DNA of 64,000 nt from Orbaceae bacterium ESL0721 (GTDB lineage Bacteria; Pseudomonadota; Gammaproteobacteria; Enterobacterales; Orbaceae). The notes under the pieces are model-generated. The model saw nothing but the letters and a program-made list of their open reading frames with translations, did no database searches and had not been told where the DNA came from. The stretch covers positions 1,302,001 to 1,366,000 of the forward strand of contig JAQTHZ010000001.1 in assembly GCA_029433365.1 (NCBI GenBank). The letters are read 5' to 3'. Shown here in pieces: positions 46,927 through 55,672 of this stretch; the first letter of the stretch is position 1; each line of letters begins with the position of its first letter. The position numbers were made by a program, and so were the translations under genes.

Positions 46927-47123
46927 CTGTTATAAAAAGTGGATAATGGGTAATAATTAAAATAAATCATTCACTTAATATTATCCCATCCCCTGTTATA
47001 AAAGTACTGTTGTTAAAGAACCGTTATTAAATTACTGTTATTAAAATATGGTTGTTAAATTACTAATGTTAAATTGATGTCAAAAAGTTAATTGATGTCG
47101 GTATCAAATCAGTGGAGTTGGCT

Positions 47124-47945
47124 ATGCATGTAACTTTTCTTCAGGCAGTAATCATTGCAATCTGGATCGCTTTTATCATGTCGCGCTCCCTATTTGGTGG
47201 CGCAACATTAACCTTACGCTTCTCACCTATGATGACCGGTTTAGTGGTCGGCATTGTCTTTAATGATATCCCTCAAGCAATGGTGGTCACCGCAGCTATA
47301 CAGTTAATCTATATGGGGGTTTTTTCACCGGGTGGCCAGATGCCATCTGAGCCAGCAGTTGCGACAGCAATCGCCGTACCGGTCGCCATATTAGGTAACA
47401 TGACGCCGGCATCAGCGGTTGGCGTTGCTGTTCCGGTTGGACTACTCGGATCTTACATCTATCAAATAAGATTCTTTATCAACACCTTTATTATGCAGAA
47501 ATATACCGACCGCTATGCGGCAGCAGGCAGTGGCAATGGATTAACCCTATCACTCATCTTTTTACCCATTATCGCCTCGTTTATCCTCTATGTACCTTTT
47601 ATGTTTATCGCCCTCTACTACGGCGCCCCGCTCATTGCCGATCTGATTAAAAGTAACTCCAGTACCTACATCTTCCATATTCTTAATGTAATAGGTGGTG
47701 GACTTGCAGCTGTCGGTATAGCGGTAACGGTCTATGTTATTGGTAAACGGAGCTATATCGTCTTCTTTCTGCTCGCCTACTTTCTCGCTGTAGTTGCTAA
47801 ACCCCTTAATATTACGATGGTCACCTATGCCATTATTGGCGCAATCATCGCCTTTATTTTTGTGCTAGCGAAATCCGAAACCGTAAATACATTAAAAAAT
47901 AGTATCAGCCCAACTAATGTAGATCAGGATGACGATGACTATTAA
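47124..47945 (+). CDS. PTS mannose/fructose/sorbose-family transporter subunit IIC
   Basis: Membrane channel subunit of a mannose-class PTS permease. Many hydrophobic helices; signatures are GLVVGIVFNDIPQAMVVTAA, the family stretch MGVFSPGGQMPSEPAVATAI, and GLLGSYIYQIRFFINTF. The ATG with GTGGAG 6 nt upstream is used; a GTG four codons earlier lies within that Shine-Dalgarno. It has 273 residues. The C-terminus is a short acidic tail (VDQDDDDY), echoed at the end of the EIIA protein of the same operon. The sugar specificity is unknown. Confidence 0.93.
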   Translation: MHVTFLQAVIIAIWIAFIMSRSLFGGATLTLRFSPMMTGLVVGIVFNDIPQAMVVTAAIQLIYMGVFSPGGQMPSEPAVATAIAVPVAILGNMTPASAVGVAVPVGLLGSYIYQIRFFINTFIMQKYTDRYAAAGSGNGLTLSLIFLPIIASFILYVPFMFIALYYGAPLIADLIKSNSSTYIFHILNVIGGGLAAVGIAVTVYVIGKRSYIVFFLLAYFLAVVAKPLNITMVTYAIIGAIIAFIFVLAKSETVNTLKNSISPTNVDQDDDDY

Positions 47946-48090
47946 TCCCCTACTATTATCTTTTATCAATAATAATTAACGATTAATAACGTAGTTTTAA
48001 TAGGAATGCCCAAGTTAAAATATTAACGGAATAGCTTTAAAAAATAGTTTCAAAGGAACCTATTAAGAGATCATTTTTGAGGAATAGAGA

Positions 48091-48951
48091 ATGACCGATA
48101 TCAAGCAACGCAGTATAGATCTAAAACCGGAAGAGATTACTAAAAAAGATGTCACAATTGCATGGCTACGCTTCTACTTTGCCAATGAGATCTCACACTC
48201 ATTTGACCGCTATCTAGCCGGCGCACTCATGTGGGCACTGATGCCAATCCTAAAAAAGCTCTATAAAAAACGGGAGGATATCGCCGCCGCCTATCAGCGC
48301 CATCTGCTCTTTTTTAATACCCAATTAACGTGGGGTGGCGGCACTATTACCGGCATTATGGCATCACTAGAGGCGGTGCGCGCTAATGAGACCTACGAAG
48401 GTAAACCAATTAGTATCGATGATGATCTCCTCTACAACACCAAAGCGGGGTTGATGGGGGCGCTGGCGGGAATTGGTGACGCAATCGACTCAGGCACAAT
48501 CCAATACATATTTATCGCTATTGCCCTACCTTGGGCGCAGCAAGGTTTAGCTATTGGCGCACTCTTCCCCTTTATCGCCTTTGTCTGTTACCAACTTTTT
48601 GTCGGCTACTACTTTAGCCAATTGGGCTTCAAATTGGGTCGAAATGCGGCGAAAGAGGTTGTTGGCACCAAAATGCAGATGCTAATTGAAGGGCTCGCTA
48701 TTTTGGGGCTCTTTATGATGGGGATTCTTGCTGCTAATTACATCCAAGTCACCGCAGCGCTTGAATTTACCCTATCTGGCAAAAACTTTGTCATCCAAGA
48801 GACATTAGACAAAATTTTACCTGGTATTTTACCGCTAACCGTGGTCGGTGGGCTCTACCTCTATTTTGCCAAACGGGGGCTAAAAGTGACCAATGCCTTA
48901 ATCGGATTAACCCTGATTTTAGGCGTATTGGCGGCGGTAGGTATCTTATAA
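48091..48951 (+). CDS. PTS mannose/fructose/sorbose-family transporter subunit IID
   Basis: Obligate partner of EIIC in mannose-class permeases. It has 286 residues. Diagnostic segments: a cytoplasmic N-terminal part, RHLLFFNTQLTWGGGTITGI, the highly conserved TKAGLMGALAGIGDAIDSGT, and a C-terminal hydrophobic helix pair (GILPLTVVGGLYLYF; ALIGLTLILGVLAAV). The stop codon lies within the first unit of an 11-bp tandem repeat. Start ATG without strong Shine-Dalgarno (GAGGAATAGAGA). Confidence 0.93.
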   Translation: MTDIKQRSIDLKPEEITKKDVTIAWLRFYFANEISHSFDRYLAGALMWALMPILKKLYKKREDIAAAYQRHLLFFNTQLTWGGGTITGIMASLEAVRANETYEGKPISIDDDLLYNTKAGLMGALAGIGDAIDSGTIQYIFIAIALPWAQQGLAIGALFPFIAFVCYQLFVGYYFSQLGFKLGRNAAKEVVGTKMQMLIEGLAILGLFMMGILAANYIQVTAALEFTLSGKNFVIQETLDKILPGILPLTVVGGLYLYFAKRGLKVTNALIGLTLILGVLAAVGIL

Positions 48952-48996
48952 CTATCTTATAACTATCTTATAACTATCTTGTAACTATATTTTAAC
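48942..48996 (+). repeat. Five 11-bp tandem repeats at the end of the EIID gene
   Basis: TATCTTATAAC occurs three times exactly, then TATCTTGTAAC and TATATTTTAAC. The first copy supplies the EIID stop codon; the rest fills the gap to EIIB. Confidence 0.93.
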
Positions 48997-49035
48997 TATC
49001 AATAACTTAAATTATAAAAAGAGGATAAACAGAGT

Positions 49036-49533
49036 ATGGGTAAAGTTGTTTTAGCACGCGTAGATAGCCGTTTAATTCATGGGCAGGTGGCGACCAATGT
49101 ATCAAAATCAGTCGGCGCTAATGCGTTATTTGTAGCAGATGATCAGTCAGCTAATGATGAATTTACTAAAAATATTATGTTAAGTGCCGGCGCCCGTACC
49201 GGCTATAAAATTCGGGTATTAAAAGAGGAGGGGGCAGTCCGCTACTGGAACGATCGCAAATATGATGATTTTAATGTGATGCTTATCACCAAAAGCATCG
49301 AAGCGATGTGCAAAATCATCAAAGCTGGCGTGCCAGTTGACGAGTTAAACATTGGCGGCATTCCGCTAACAGCTGGTGCAACCTTAGTGATTAACGAAGT
49401 GGCAATTAACAAAGCGCAGTGCGATCTGCTAGTTGACCTGCAAAATCACTACCCAGAGATGAAAATCTATTTCCAAGCGACCCCATCACTTAAAAAAGTG
49501 ATGTTAGCTGATGCGGTAAAACTTTTTAATTAA
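49036..49533 (+). CDS. PTS mannose/fructose/sorbose-family transporter subunit IIB
   Basis: Cytoplasmic phosphocarrier of a mannose-class PTS, 165 residues. The opening KVVLARVDSRLIHGQVATNV contains the phosphorylatable His in RLIHGQ (His15). Later signatures are MLSAGARTGYKIRVL and ELNIGGIPLTAG. It has GAGGATAAACAG upstream. EIIB is separate from EIIA here (in E. coli ManX the two are fused), giving the order C-D-B-A. Confidence 0.94.
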   Translation: MGKVVLARVDSRLIHGQVATNVSKSVGANALFVADDQSANDEFTKNIMLSAGARTGYKIRVLKEEGAVRYWNDRKYDDFNVMLITKSIEAMCKIIKAGVPVDELNIGGIPLTAGATLVINEVAINKAQCDLLVDLQNHYPEMKIYFQATPSLKKVMLADAVKLFN

Positions 49534-49589
49534 CCTATTTTTAATAGGAAGATCTATGAGAAAGAGCGATCTATAAATAGGAGAGATCT

Positions 49590-50033
49590 ATGATTGGTAT
49601 TTTATTAGTCAGCCACGGCAAAATGGCAGAGGGCATAAAAGATAGCGTTAAGATGATTGTTGGCGAAACCCCGCAATTTAAGACCCTCTCGCTAATTGCC
49701 GGTCAAGATATTGCCGATCTACAACAACATATCTTAACTGAATCGAAACAGTTAAATGAGGGAGATGGCGTACTGATTTTTGTCGACCTCTTTGGCGCCT
49801 CACCCTACAACGCCGCAGTTAAATGTCTACCCGAGTGGCAAAAAGCGGGGATCAAGGCACGTATCATTACCGGCATGAGTCTGCCGATGGTCATTACTGC
49901 AATGATTAATCGTGATGCCTCTAATTTAGATAATTTAACCAAAGAGGCGATCGAAGCGGGTAAAGATAATATCTATGACGCCGTCAATGTAGTAGAGAAC
50001 GTAACCCAAGCAACTGAAGATGATGACTATTAA
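49590..50033 (+). CDS. PTS mannose/fructose-family transporter subunit IIA
   Basis: EIIA-Man fold phosphocarrier, 147 residues. The active-site His is in IGILLVSHGKMAEGI (His9); VLIFVDLFGASPYNAAVKCL and ITGMSLPMVITAM are family signatures. GGAGAG lies 6 nt before the ATG. The C-terminus ends TEDDDY, very like the DDDDY end of EIIC. No regulator (LevR type) or sugar-phosphate catabolic enzyme is encoded in the block, so the substrate stays open. Confidence 0.93.
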   Translation: MIGILLVSHGKMAEGIKDSVKMIVGETPQFKTLSLIAGQDIADLQQHILTESKQLNEGDGVLIFVDLFGASPYNAAVKCLPEWQKAGIKARIITGMSLPMVITAMINRDASNLDNLTKEAIEAGKDNIYDAVNVVENVTQATEDDDY

Positions 50034-50194
50034 TAAAACTAAATTGATAGTCATAGTTAATATTCATAGTTAATAATCATTATTTATTAACCAATTGTTA
50101 ATAAACGATAAAGAATAATTAAAAATTATGACAAGATAATGGCTGATATTTATCAGCCATTTTTACCATAAAACAGAAGGGCGATAAAGAGATC

Positions 50195-51139
50195 ATGACC
50201 GACTTAAAAGATTTAATTGTAAGGTACTGCCTACTATTTGGCAGGCGATTCAGCTATAAAGAGAAGATCGCCTTTTTACGTGTTATCGCCAAAGAGCTGA
50301 TACCACTAGGCTACGCGGTCGATGCAAAACTGGCTAAATTGAAGCTGCGGCGTAATCGATATGCCAACTACTATAACGCCTATATTGGCGATCTAAACCA
50401 CGCCGACATCATTGTTGCAACCTATTATGACACCGGTATAAATAGTTTTAATCTATCAAAAACCTACCCATTTCAGCGCGCTTTTAGTAAAAAAACCTAT
50501 CTTATTGGACTATTACCTACGTTAGTACTCACTATCATGGCAATTCTATTGGCGCTATTTATTATATTGCCAACTATTCAGACTGCTGGAATCCTTAGTC
50601 CTGCCGGCGTCATCTCTGCTTTAGGATTGCTCCTCTGTTTTTACCTTATTATGCGATTCCGTAGTGGGATCCCAAATAAAAATAACTTTGTCTGCAACAG
50701 CTCAACCATCATTGTGCTGCTAAGTATGATCCAAAAACTGGATCCTGCCGCCAAAAAACGGATAGCTTTTGTCCTCTATGATGGCGGTTGTACCAACCAA
50801 TTTGGTTTAAGAATGTTAGAAGATCATATTAAAAATAGGGGTGAAAAACAGTTCATCTTCTTAGATAGCATCGGCAATAGTGAATCATTACACTTTTTTA
50901 AGCCCGCCCATTTTGACTATCAGCAACAAGGTATCACCTTTAATCAGGGTGAGATTGCGACCAGTTTACAAAAATATATCCTTATTACAGCGGGGGAGCG
51001 GGGTAAAGATAACCAGATTGTGATTAAACATGCCAACTCAAGTCGAGACAAACAGTTATCAGAGCAGATCGCCTTGCAACACACCAATTCACTTCACCAA
51101 TTTCTAATGACGATGCTAACAGCAAAAGCGCCCCGCTAA
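50195..51139 (+). CDS. Uncharacterised membrane protein with a degenerate M28-peptidase-like fold
   Basis: 314 residues, not assigned to a named gene. Two adjacent membrane helices at about residues 98-150 split the protein into an N-terminal and a C-terminal cytoplasmic part. The order of ADIIVATYYDTG, then NFVCNSSTIIVLLSMIQKL, then IAFVLYDGGCTNQFGLRML imitates the M28 aminopeptidase pattern (GAHYDT ... NDNASG ... FFDGEE.G.GS), but the zinc-binding His, Asp and Glu residues are replaced. A non-catalytic relative is the best guess. It follows the PTS genes after 160 bp on the same strand, which suggests but does not prove a link. Confidence 0.55.
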   Translation: MTDLKDLIVRYCLLFGRRFSYKEKIAFLRVIAKELIPLGYAVDAKLAKLKLRRNRYANYYNAYIGDLNHADIIVATYYDTGINSFNLSKTYPFQRAFSKKTYLIGLLPTLVLTIMAILLALFIILPTIQTAGILSPAGVISALGLLLCFYLIMRFRSGIPNKNNFVCNSSTIIVLLSMIQKLDPAAKKRIAFVLYDGGCTNQFGLRMLEDHIKNRGEKQFIFLDSIGNSESLHFFKPAHFDYQQQGITFNQGEIATSLQKYILITAGERGKDNQIVIKHANSSRDKQLSEQIALQHTNSLHQFLMTMLTAKAPR

Positions 51140-51534
51140 AGCAGAGTACTGCTACCCCAAAAAGCAGAGTCATCACAATAGAGAGTGTTTTTATATTTTG
51201 ATAAAACTGTTATTTGACGCTTAATAATAGATAAAAAAAGTTTAATGGCTATCTTTCGCACAATAAAAGGGTTAACGCATATTTATTTTACATTTAACCC
51301 ATCTTTAACAGTATAAAATAGAATTTAAAAAGAATATGGGTGATAATAGGCGGATAAAGAGTGTCACCTTTTTGTCAACTGATTTTGCCTATTTTTGCTT
51401 AATTTATTAATAATTATTGTTTTTTAAGATCGTTATAGCGAATCGATGCGATTAACGCCTCATCAATACAATAATAGCCAAAAGAGTCATGACAAAAGTA
51501 GCTGCACTACCCGACAAAAATAAGGATCTTATCT
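51140..51534. other. Gene-free region before marC
   Basis: AT-rich, no open frame with coding character, no terminator-grade hairpin recognised. I see nothing else that can be supported. Confidence 0.4.
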
Positions 51535-52146
51535 ATGGTTGATTATTTTATTGAGTTTTTAGTCACCACCGTAAAACTATTAGCATTAATGACCCCACCC
51601 GCCGTACTCAGTGCATTTTTAAGTGGCACAAAAAATTATGATGAAGCACAAAAACGTAAAACCGCAATTAAAACCTCATCTGTCGTCTTTATTATGGGCT
51701 TTGTCCTCTTTTTTATCGGCAACACCCTTTTTAGTGTCTTTGGCTTCACGCTCGACGCCTTCCGCATTGGCGCCGGCGCCTTACTCTTCCTCTCTGCCGT
51801 ATCACTCATGAACGACTCCCCCGAAAAAAATAGAATCCAAGAGGATGATGATATCAGCGTAGTCCCCCTCGCCGTACCCCTCTGCATGGGTCCAGCCTCG
51901 ATCGGCACCATAATTGTTATGGGGACAAGCTCAATTGGACTTGCCGCTAATATAATCTGCACCCTCGCACTCTTTGTCGCCTCATTAGTCATCTACCTGA
52001 TGCTCTTAACCGCCAAAAGCATCGCTAATGTACTCAAACGATCAGGCATCGCCATCTTATCAAAACTGACCGGTCTAATAGTCTCGGCGATTGCCGCGCA
52101 GGTTATTTTTACCGGCGTAGCCGCATTCCTCCACCCCGTCTGTTAA
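51535..52146 (+). CDS. MarC-family integral membrane protein
   Basis: 203 residues with six hydrophobic helices. The family pattern is present: LMTPPAVLSAFLSGT near the N-terminus (MarC proteins usually have DPxGNxPxF), FRIGAGALLFLSAVSLM, VVPLAVPLCMGPASIGTIIVM and a last helix ending GVAAFLHPVC. MarC/YhgN proteins are of uncertain function; the old link to multiple antibiotic resistance was withdrawn. Base composition is richer in G+C than the toxin genes that follow. Confidence 0.8.
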   Translation: MVDYFIEFLVTTVKLLALMTPPAVLSAFLSGTKNYDEAQKRKTAIKTSSVVFIMGFVLFFIGNTLFSVFGFTLDAFRIGAGALLFLSAVSLMNDSPEKNRIQEDDDISVVPLAVPLCMGPASIGTIIVMGTSSIGLAANIICTLALFVASLVIYLMLLTAKSIANVLKRSGIAILSKLTGLIVSAIAAQVIFTGVAAFLHPVC

Positions 52147-52162
52147 AGATCTAACAATATAA

Positions 52163-52198
52163 ATTCAATGGTGTTTTATTGAAAAAACATCATTGAAT
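52163..52198. terminator. Long hairpin after marC
   Basis: ATTCAATG-GTGTTTT pairs with AAAACAT-CATTGAAT as a 15-bp stem (one G-T pair) around ATTGAA. No T-run follows, so factor-independent termination is doubtful. A second, 8-bp stem GAGGCAAT/ATTGCCTC lies at 52241-52264. Confidence 0.5.
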
Positions 52199-52433
52199 CA
52201 AAATGACAGATAGAAAATTTAAATCTTATATCTATATAAAGAGGCAATTAATAAATATTGCCTCAAATAGACCATCTCACCACCCTACAAAAAACCCAGC
52301 AACAGAATCAACCCTTTTAAAACGCCTAAAATAAATTTGCAACAGCTCTTAAAATCGTTACTACCTAAGTTTAATCAAACAGATAAAAAATAACTATCTT
52401 GGTGATCAGGATCATAAAATTATCTATTCCTAC

Positions 52434-52461
52434 TTGCGGTTAATTCACGCCATGCTAAGAT
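52434..52461 (+). promoter_or_regulatory. Predicted promoter of the toxin gene
   Basis: TTGCGG, 16 bp, then TAAGAT preceded by TGC (an extended -10). It lies about 93 bp before the toxin start. Confidence 0.5.
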
Positions 52462-52553
52462 CGCGCTGATTTTTTTCAAGAAACTTTTATAACAAAAAAA
52501 TAATTTTAAACTTAAATCTAATAACAATAAAACCAAGCATGGAATAGGGATAG

Positions 52554-54980
52554 ATGTATCATTATCAGTTAGTGTCAGCCGATGCGTGGCAGGATGAGAG
52601 CGCGCGTTTAGCCGGTTTGGACTATTTTAGTCGCCCAAAACGGATTAAACATTTTTATGATTCAGATTACCGCGATGTTATTAAAAAGTTAGTTGCCGAT
52701 CCAGAGTCTTGTAAAGATTTTTATCAAGTATTACAACAGGTTGGACTCCCTTACCAAACTTACTACCATAAAATCTCTGATAAAGTTGCAAAAGTTTTAG
52801 CTACTGCGTTATTTACTGAAAGCGCGATTTTGCTAGAGCTACCCCTGCCAAGTTGGATTTACAATAATTCAACATTTAACAGCGCTTACGTTAAGAAAAA
52901 GTTTAAAAAAATACCCTACTATCAACCTGATGATAGCTGGATTACGGTTGATTTGGTCAACCATAGACCAGAGCTTATCGCTATTCGAGATGGTGCGAAT
53001 ATCCATAAGCAGCTTTTTACAATAGAGACTAGCGGAGAGGAGATATTTTTACGCCATTGTGACCCGTTTTCGGCAACTAAAGTGCTGCCAAAGGTGCACC
53101 TATTAATTGGTGGTAATCAAGGGGATACCGATTTAACGCTACGGGGCGAAAAGCAGCTAAACGTTAAAAATCTAGCACAGGCGTGGCTTGATAAATTAAG
53201 TAACCTACTGCGCTCGGGTAACTCGCCATTTACAATTGAACAAGATGAAAGATTAGCTAGCATTATCAACTATGGATTTTCACCGCAGCACTTCTCCCCT
53301 AGGTATAACTATAATAGTGAGCCGCCATTTCGCCCCGACGAGCAGATAGGTGAGCTCTTTTATCAGATGCTACTACTCTTAAATGAGACTAAATTTATCA
53401 CAGCTGTAGGTCGAATTGGTGATTTGGGTCATGATGAGAGTGAAGGGGCGATAACCCGTGACCCTACATTACTAAGGCAAACCCTAAAATCTATCCGGAG
53501 TATCCGCCATAGTGAAGGGTTTGATAAAAGTGATTACAGTTATAAGAGTGATAAGTTAGCTAGAATTGCTAATGAGTACCTAAGTAGTCCGCTCGTCCTT
53601 GATGGCAGCGGAGGTGAAAAAGATTACGAAACTAAACTCAAAGAGCAGATTAGTCTTGATGTAAAAACCGATGAGCTTAGCGATATCGAAAACCTCTACT
53701 TCACCGCTATTAAACTCCTAAAACAGCTTCGCACACCCAGTCTCATTCGTAATATTGAAACTCGTAGAGCTTATAAACTCAAAGCCAAAAAATTAACTTA
53801 TCAACATGTTGAGTTAAAGCCAGCTGATACGATTGAGCTGACGCTTAATAAAAATTATAAATATAAGATTACAGCAAGAGATTATGGTTACCAATTTGTT
53901 GGGCGCTTTGATGCGAATAATAGAGTCAAAGTTAAAATACCTACCAGATGGTCTCACGTTAAAACTTGGGATTTAACAGCAACGCCTGTTGAAAATCATT
54001 TTATAGATGAATTTTTCCCAGCAGTAAAAAAACAGTATCAAAAAATGTTATTCATGCAAGGCTTTACTTTTGGTGAAAGTGATGCGGGGATTATGCATGC
54101 GAACATCATGGGGGGAGCAGATAAATCATTACATAATCTAGCATCAACTATGCAGATAATGGGTGGCGCGGTTAATTTATATATTGCCGCAACAATTGGT
54201 GCGACAGGTGTTGGTACGCCATTAGCTGCCACAATTGGTTTTGTTGGGATAGATAATATACAAGCTGGAACGCGGTCGTTATTCTCAGAAGATACCACCA
54301 CAACTTATGGTGCAAAGTTTTTAGAGTGGTCTGTCCTCCCTAAAGGGTACGGTGAAATTGCTTACGGTTTAATTGATATCGGCACAGTGAGTAAAGCAAG
54401 CACCCTACTTAAAACGACCAGCCAAACAGCAAATATTGTCAAATTCCAAACAATTAACACCGCCAAATCTGGACAGATAGTAAAACCAACTGAAATAACT
54501 ATCACAGTTGAGAACATCAGCGTAAACCAGAGAAATGTGATTAGTTTGAAGAGTGTGGATGATATTGCGATAGCTTCAAAAGAGCTACTGCAAACAAAAC
54601 CATCATATTCACCAATACCAGCTAAATGGATAGAGAAGGGGGGTAAAATTGAAATTTTAGATAATAATCATTGGAAATATATTAATAAAGGTGGAATATC
54701 TATCACATATGAATTTAAAAATATAGATGGTAAAGATGTTCTACTACCTAATTTTAGTCGTTATTTACACCCTGATAGAAAAAAAGCTGAAATTGATATT
54801 GGCACTTTCTCAGGTAATAGAGATAAGGACAGAAAAAAATTTTTACAATTAGCAGGGTTAAAAAAAATCCCTGAGGGATATGCGGTACATCACTCACAAC
54901 CTGATGGCGTTATACAGTTAGTTGAAAAAAAAGTACATAAAGAATTTACCCATGTTGGCGGTCACGGTTTATATAAGTAG
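52554..54980 (+). CDS. Polymorphic toxin/effector with C-terminal HNH/ENDO VII-like nuclease
   Basis: 808 residues in modular order. Residues 1-400 are soluble and unlike any domain I know; no signal peptide, PAAR or VgrG segment is apparent. Residues about 408-480 (RAYKLKAKKLTYQHVELKP...) form a small core domain repeated in the orphan cassette downstream. Residues 515-575 are Gly/Ala-rich and hydrophobic (GGAVNLYIAATIGATG), a pre-toxin membrane-like segment, followed by IGFVGIDNIQAGTRSLF and LPKGYGEIAYGLIDIG. The last 90 residues are the tip: GTFSGNRDKDRKKF, IPEGYAVHHSQPDGVIQLVE and HKEFTHVGGHG, the arrangement of HNH/ENDO VII nucleases of the LHH/WHH group. The next gene is a SUKH immunity protein. 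The delivery route is unknown; a type VI-type export is possible. Confidence 0.8.
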   Translation: MYHYQLVSADAWQDESARLAGLDYFSRPKRIKHFYDSDYRDVIKKLVADPESCKDFYQVLQQVGLPYQTYYHKISDKVAKVLATALFTESAILLELPLPSWIYNNSTFNSAYVKKKFKKIPYYQPDDSWITVDLVNHRPELIAIRDGANIHKQLFTIETSGEEIFLRHCDPFSATKVLPKVHLLIGGNQGDTDLTLRGEKQLNVKNLAQAWLDKLSNLLRSGNSPFTIEQDERLASIINYGFSPQHFSPRYNYNSEPPFRPDEQIGELFYQMLLLLNETKFITAVGRIGDLGHDESEGAITRDPTLLRQTLKSIRSIRHSEGFDKSDYSYKSDKLARIANEYLSSPLVLDGSGGEKDYETKLKEQISLDVKTDELSDIENLYFTAIKLLKQLRTPSLIRNIETRRAYKLKAKKLTYQHVELKPADTIELTLNKNYKYKITARDYGYQFVGRFDANNRVKVKIPTRWSHVKTWDLTATPVENHFIDEFFPAVKKQYQKMLFMQGFTFGESDAGIMHANIMGGADKSLHNLASTMQIMGGAVNLYIAATIGATGVGTPLAATIGFVGIDNIQAGTRSLFSEDTTTTYGAKFLEWSVLPKGYGEIAYGLIDIGTVSKASTLLKTTSQTANIVKFQTINTAKSGQIVKPTEITITVENISVNQRNVISLKSVDDIAIASKELLQTKPSYSPIPAKWIEKGGKIEILDNNHWKYINKGGISITYEFKNIDGKDVLLPNFSRYLHPDRKKAEIDIGTFSGNRDKDRKKFLQLAGLKKIPEGYAVHHSQPDGVIQLVEKKVHKEFTHVGGHGLYK

Positions 54981-54992
54981 AGGAGATAGATA

Positions 54993-55559
54993 ATGTTATA
55001 CATTTTTAGTTTTGATAATTCAAATGTTGCAGAAAAAATAGCGTTATTTGAAGAGACACTGGGTATAAAAATACCGGATACATATAGAGATTTTTTAAAA
55101 AAATATAATGGTGGACAGACAATTGATGCCTATTTTGATATAAATGGTGAAAGCAGCGATATACGATGCTTTTATGGTTTTGAAGAGCAGAACGAGTACT
55201 GTGGTTTTTCTCAGTTAATGCAAGATGATAGTTTCACTTCTGCAATAGAAAATGGTTATCTGCCGATTGCTGAGGATAGCTGGGGCAATTCTATTGTTAT
55301 CGGTATTAGTGAGTTAAACTATGGGGAGATCTCTTTTTATGATCACGAAATAGATACCTATAACTACTTATGCCCAAACTTTAAAGATTTTATTTCGCAG
55401 ATTGAGAGCCAAGAATATGTACCGCTCTCTATAGAGGAGAGAATACAGGAATTGAAGGAGTGCAATAGTAAAATTCAGGTTGATGATGGATTAGTAAAAT
55501 TATGGCAAGAAGAAATAGACGAACTTGCGAATCTAAAACAGCAAAAAGTGGAGCTATAA
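54993..55559 (+). CDS. SMI1/KNR4 (SUKH) family immunity protein
   Basis: 188 residues. SUKH pattern: LGIKIPDTYRDFLKKYNGGQ, the middle CFYGFEEQNEYCGF, then GYLPIAEDSWGNSIVIGI, GEISFYDHE and the closing FKDFISQIES. GAGGAGATAG precedes the ATG 13 bp after the toxin stop. SUKH proteins are common immunity partners of nuclease toxins, which supports the nuclease call for the gene before it. A C-terminal charged helix of about 45 residues (IEERIQELKECNSKIQ) goes beyond the core fold. Confidence 0.85.
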   Translation: MLYIFSFDNSNVAEKIALFEETLGIKIPDTYRDFLKKYNGGQTIDAYFDINGESSDIRCFYGFEEQNEYCGFSQLMQDDSFTSAIENGYLPIAEDSWGNSIVIGISELNYGEISFYDHEIDTYNYLCPNFKDFISQIESQEYVPLSIEERIQELKECNSKIQVDDGLVKLWQEEIDELANLKQQKVEL

Positions 55560-55672
55560 TATCAATCTAGTTAGTAAATTGTAATCTACTCACTACTTTT
55601 GTCACATTAATTTTATAAGAAAAATTCAAGTTACATAACCCCTTAATTTTTGAGGGTAGCGAGGCTGATTAA

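Noticed and set aside
52554-54980. Rhs (YD-repeat) or CdiA filament identity for the effector
   Set aside because: There are no YD repeats, no PxxxxDPxGL Rhs border, no TPS signal and no VENN motif.
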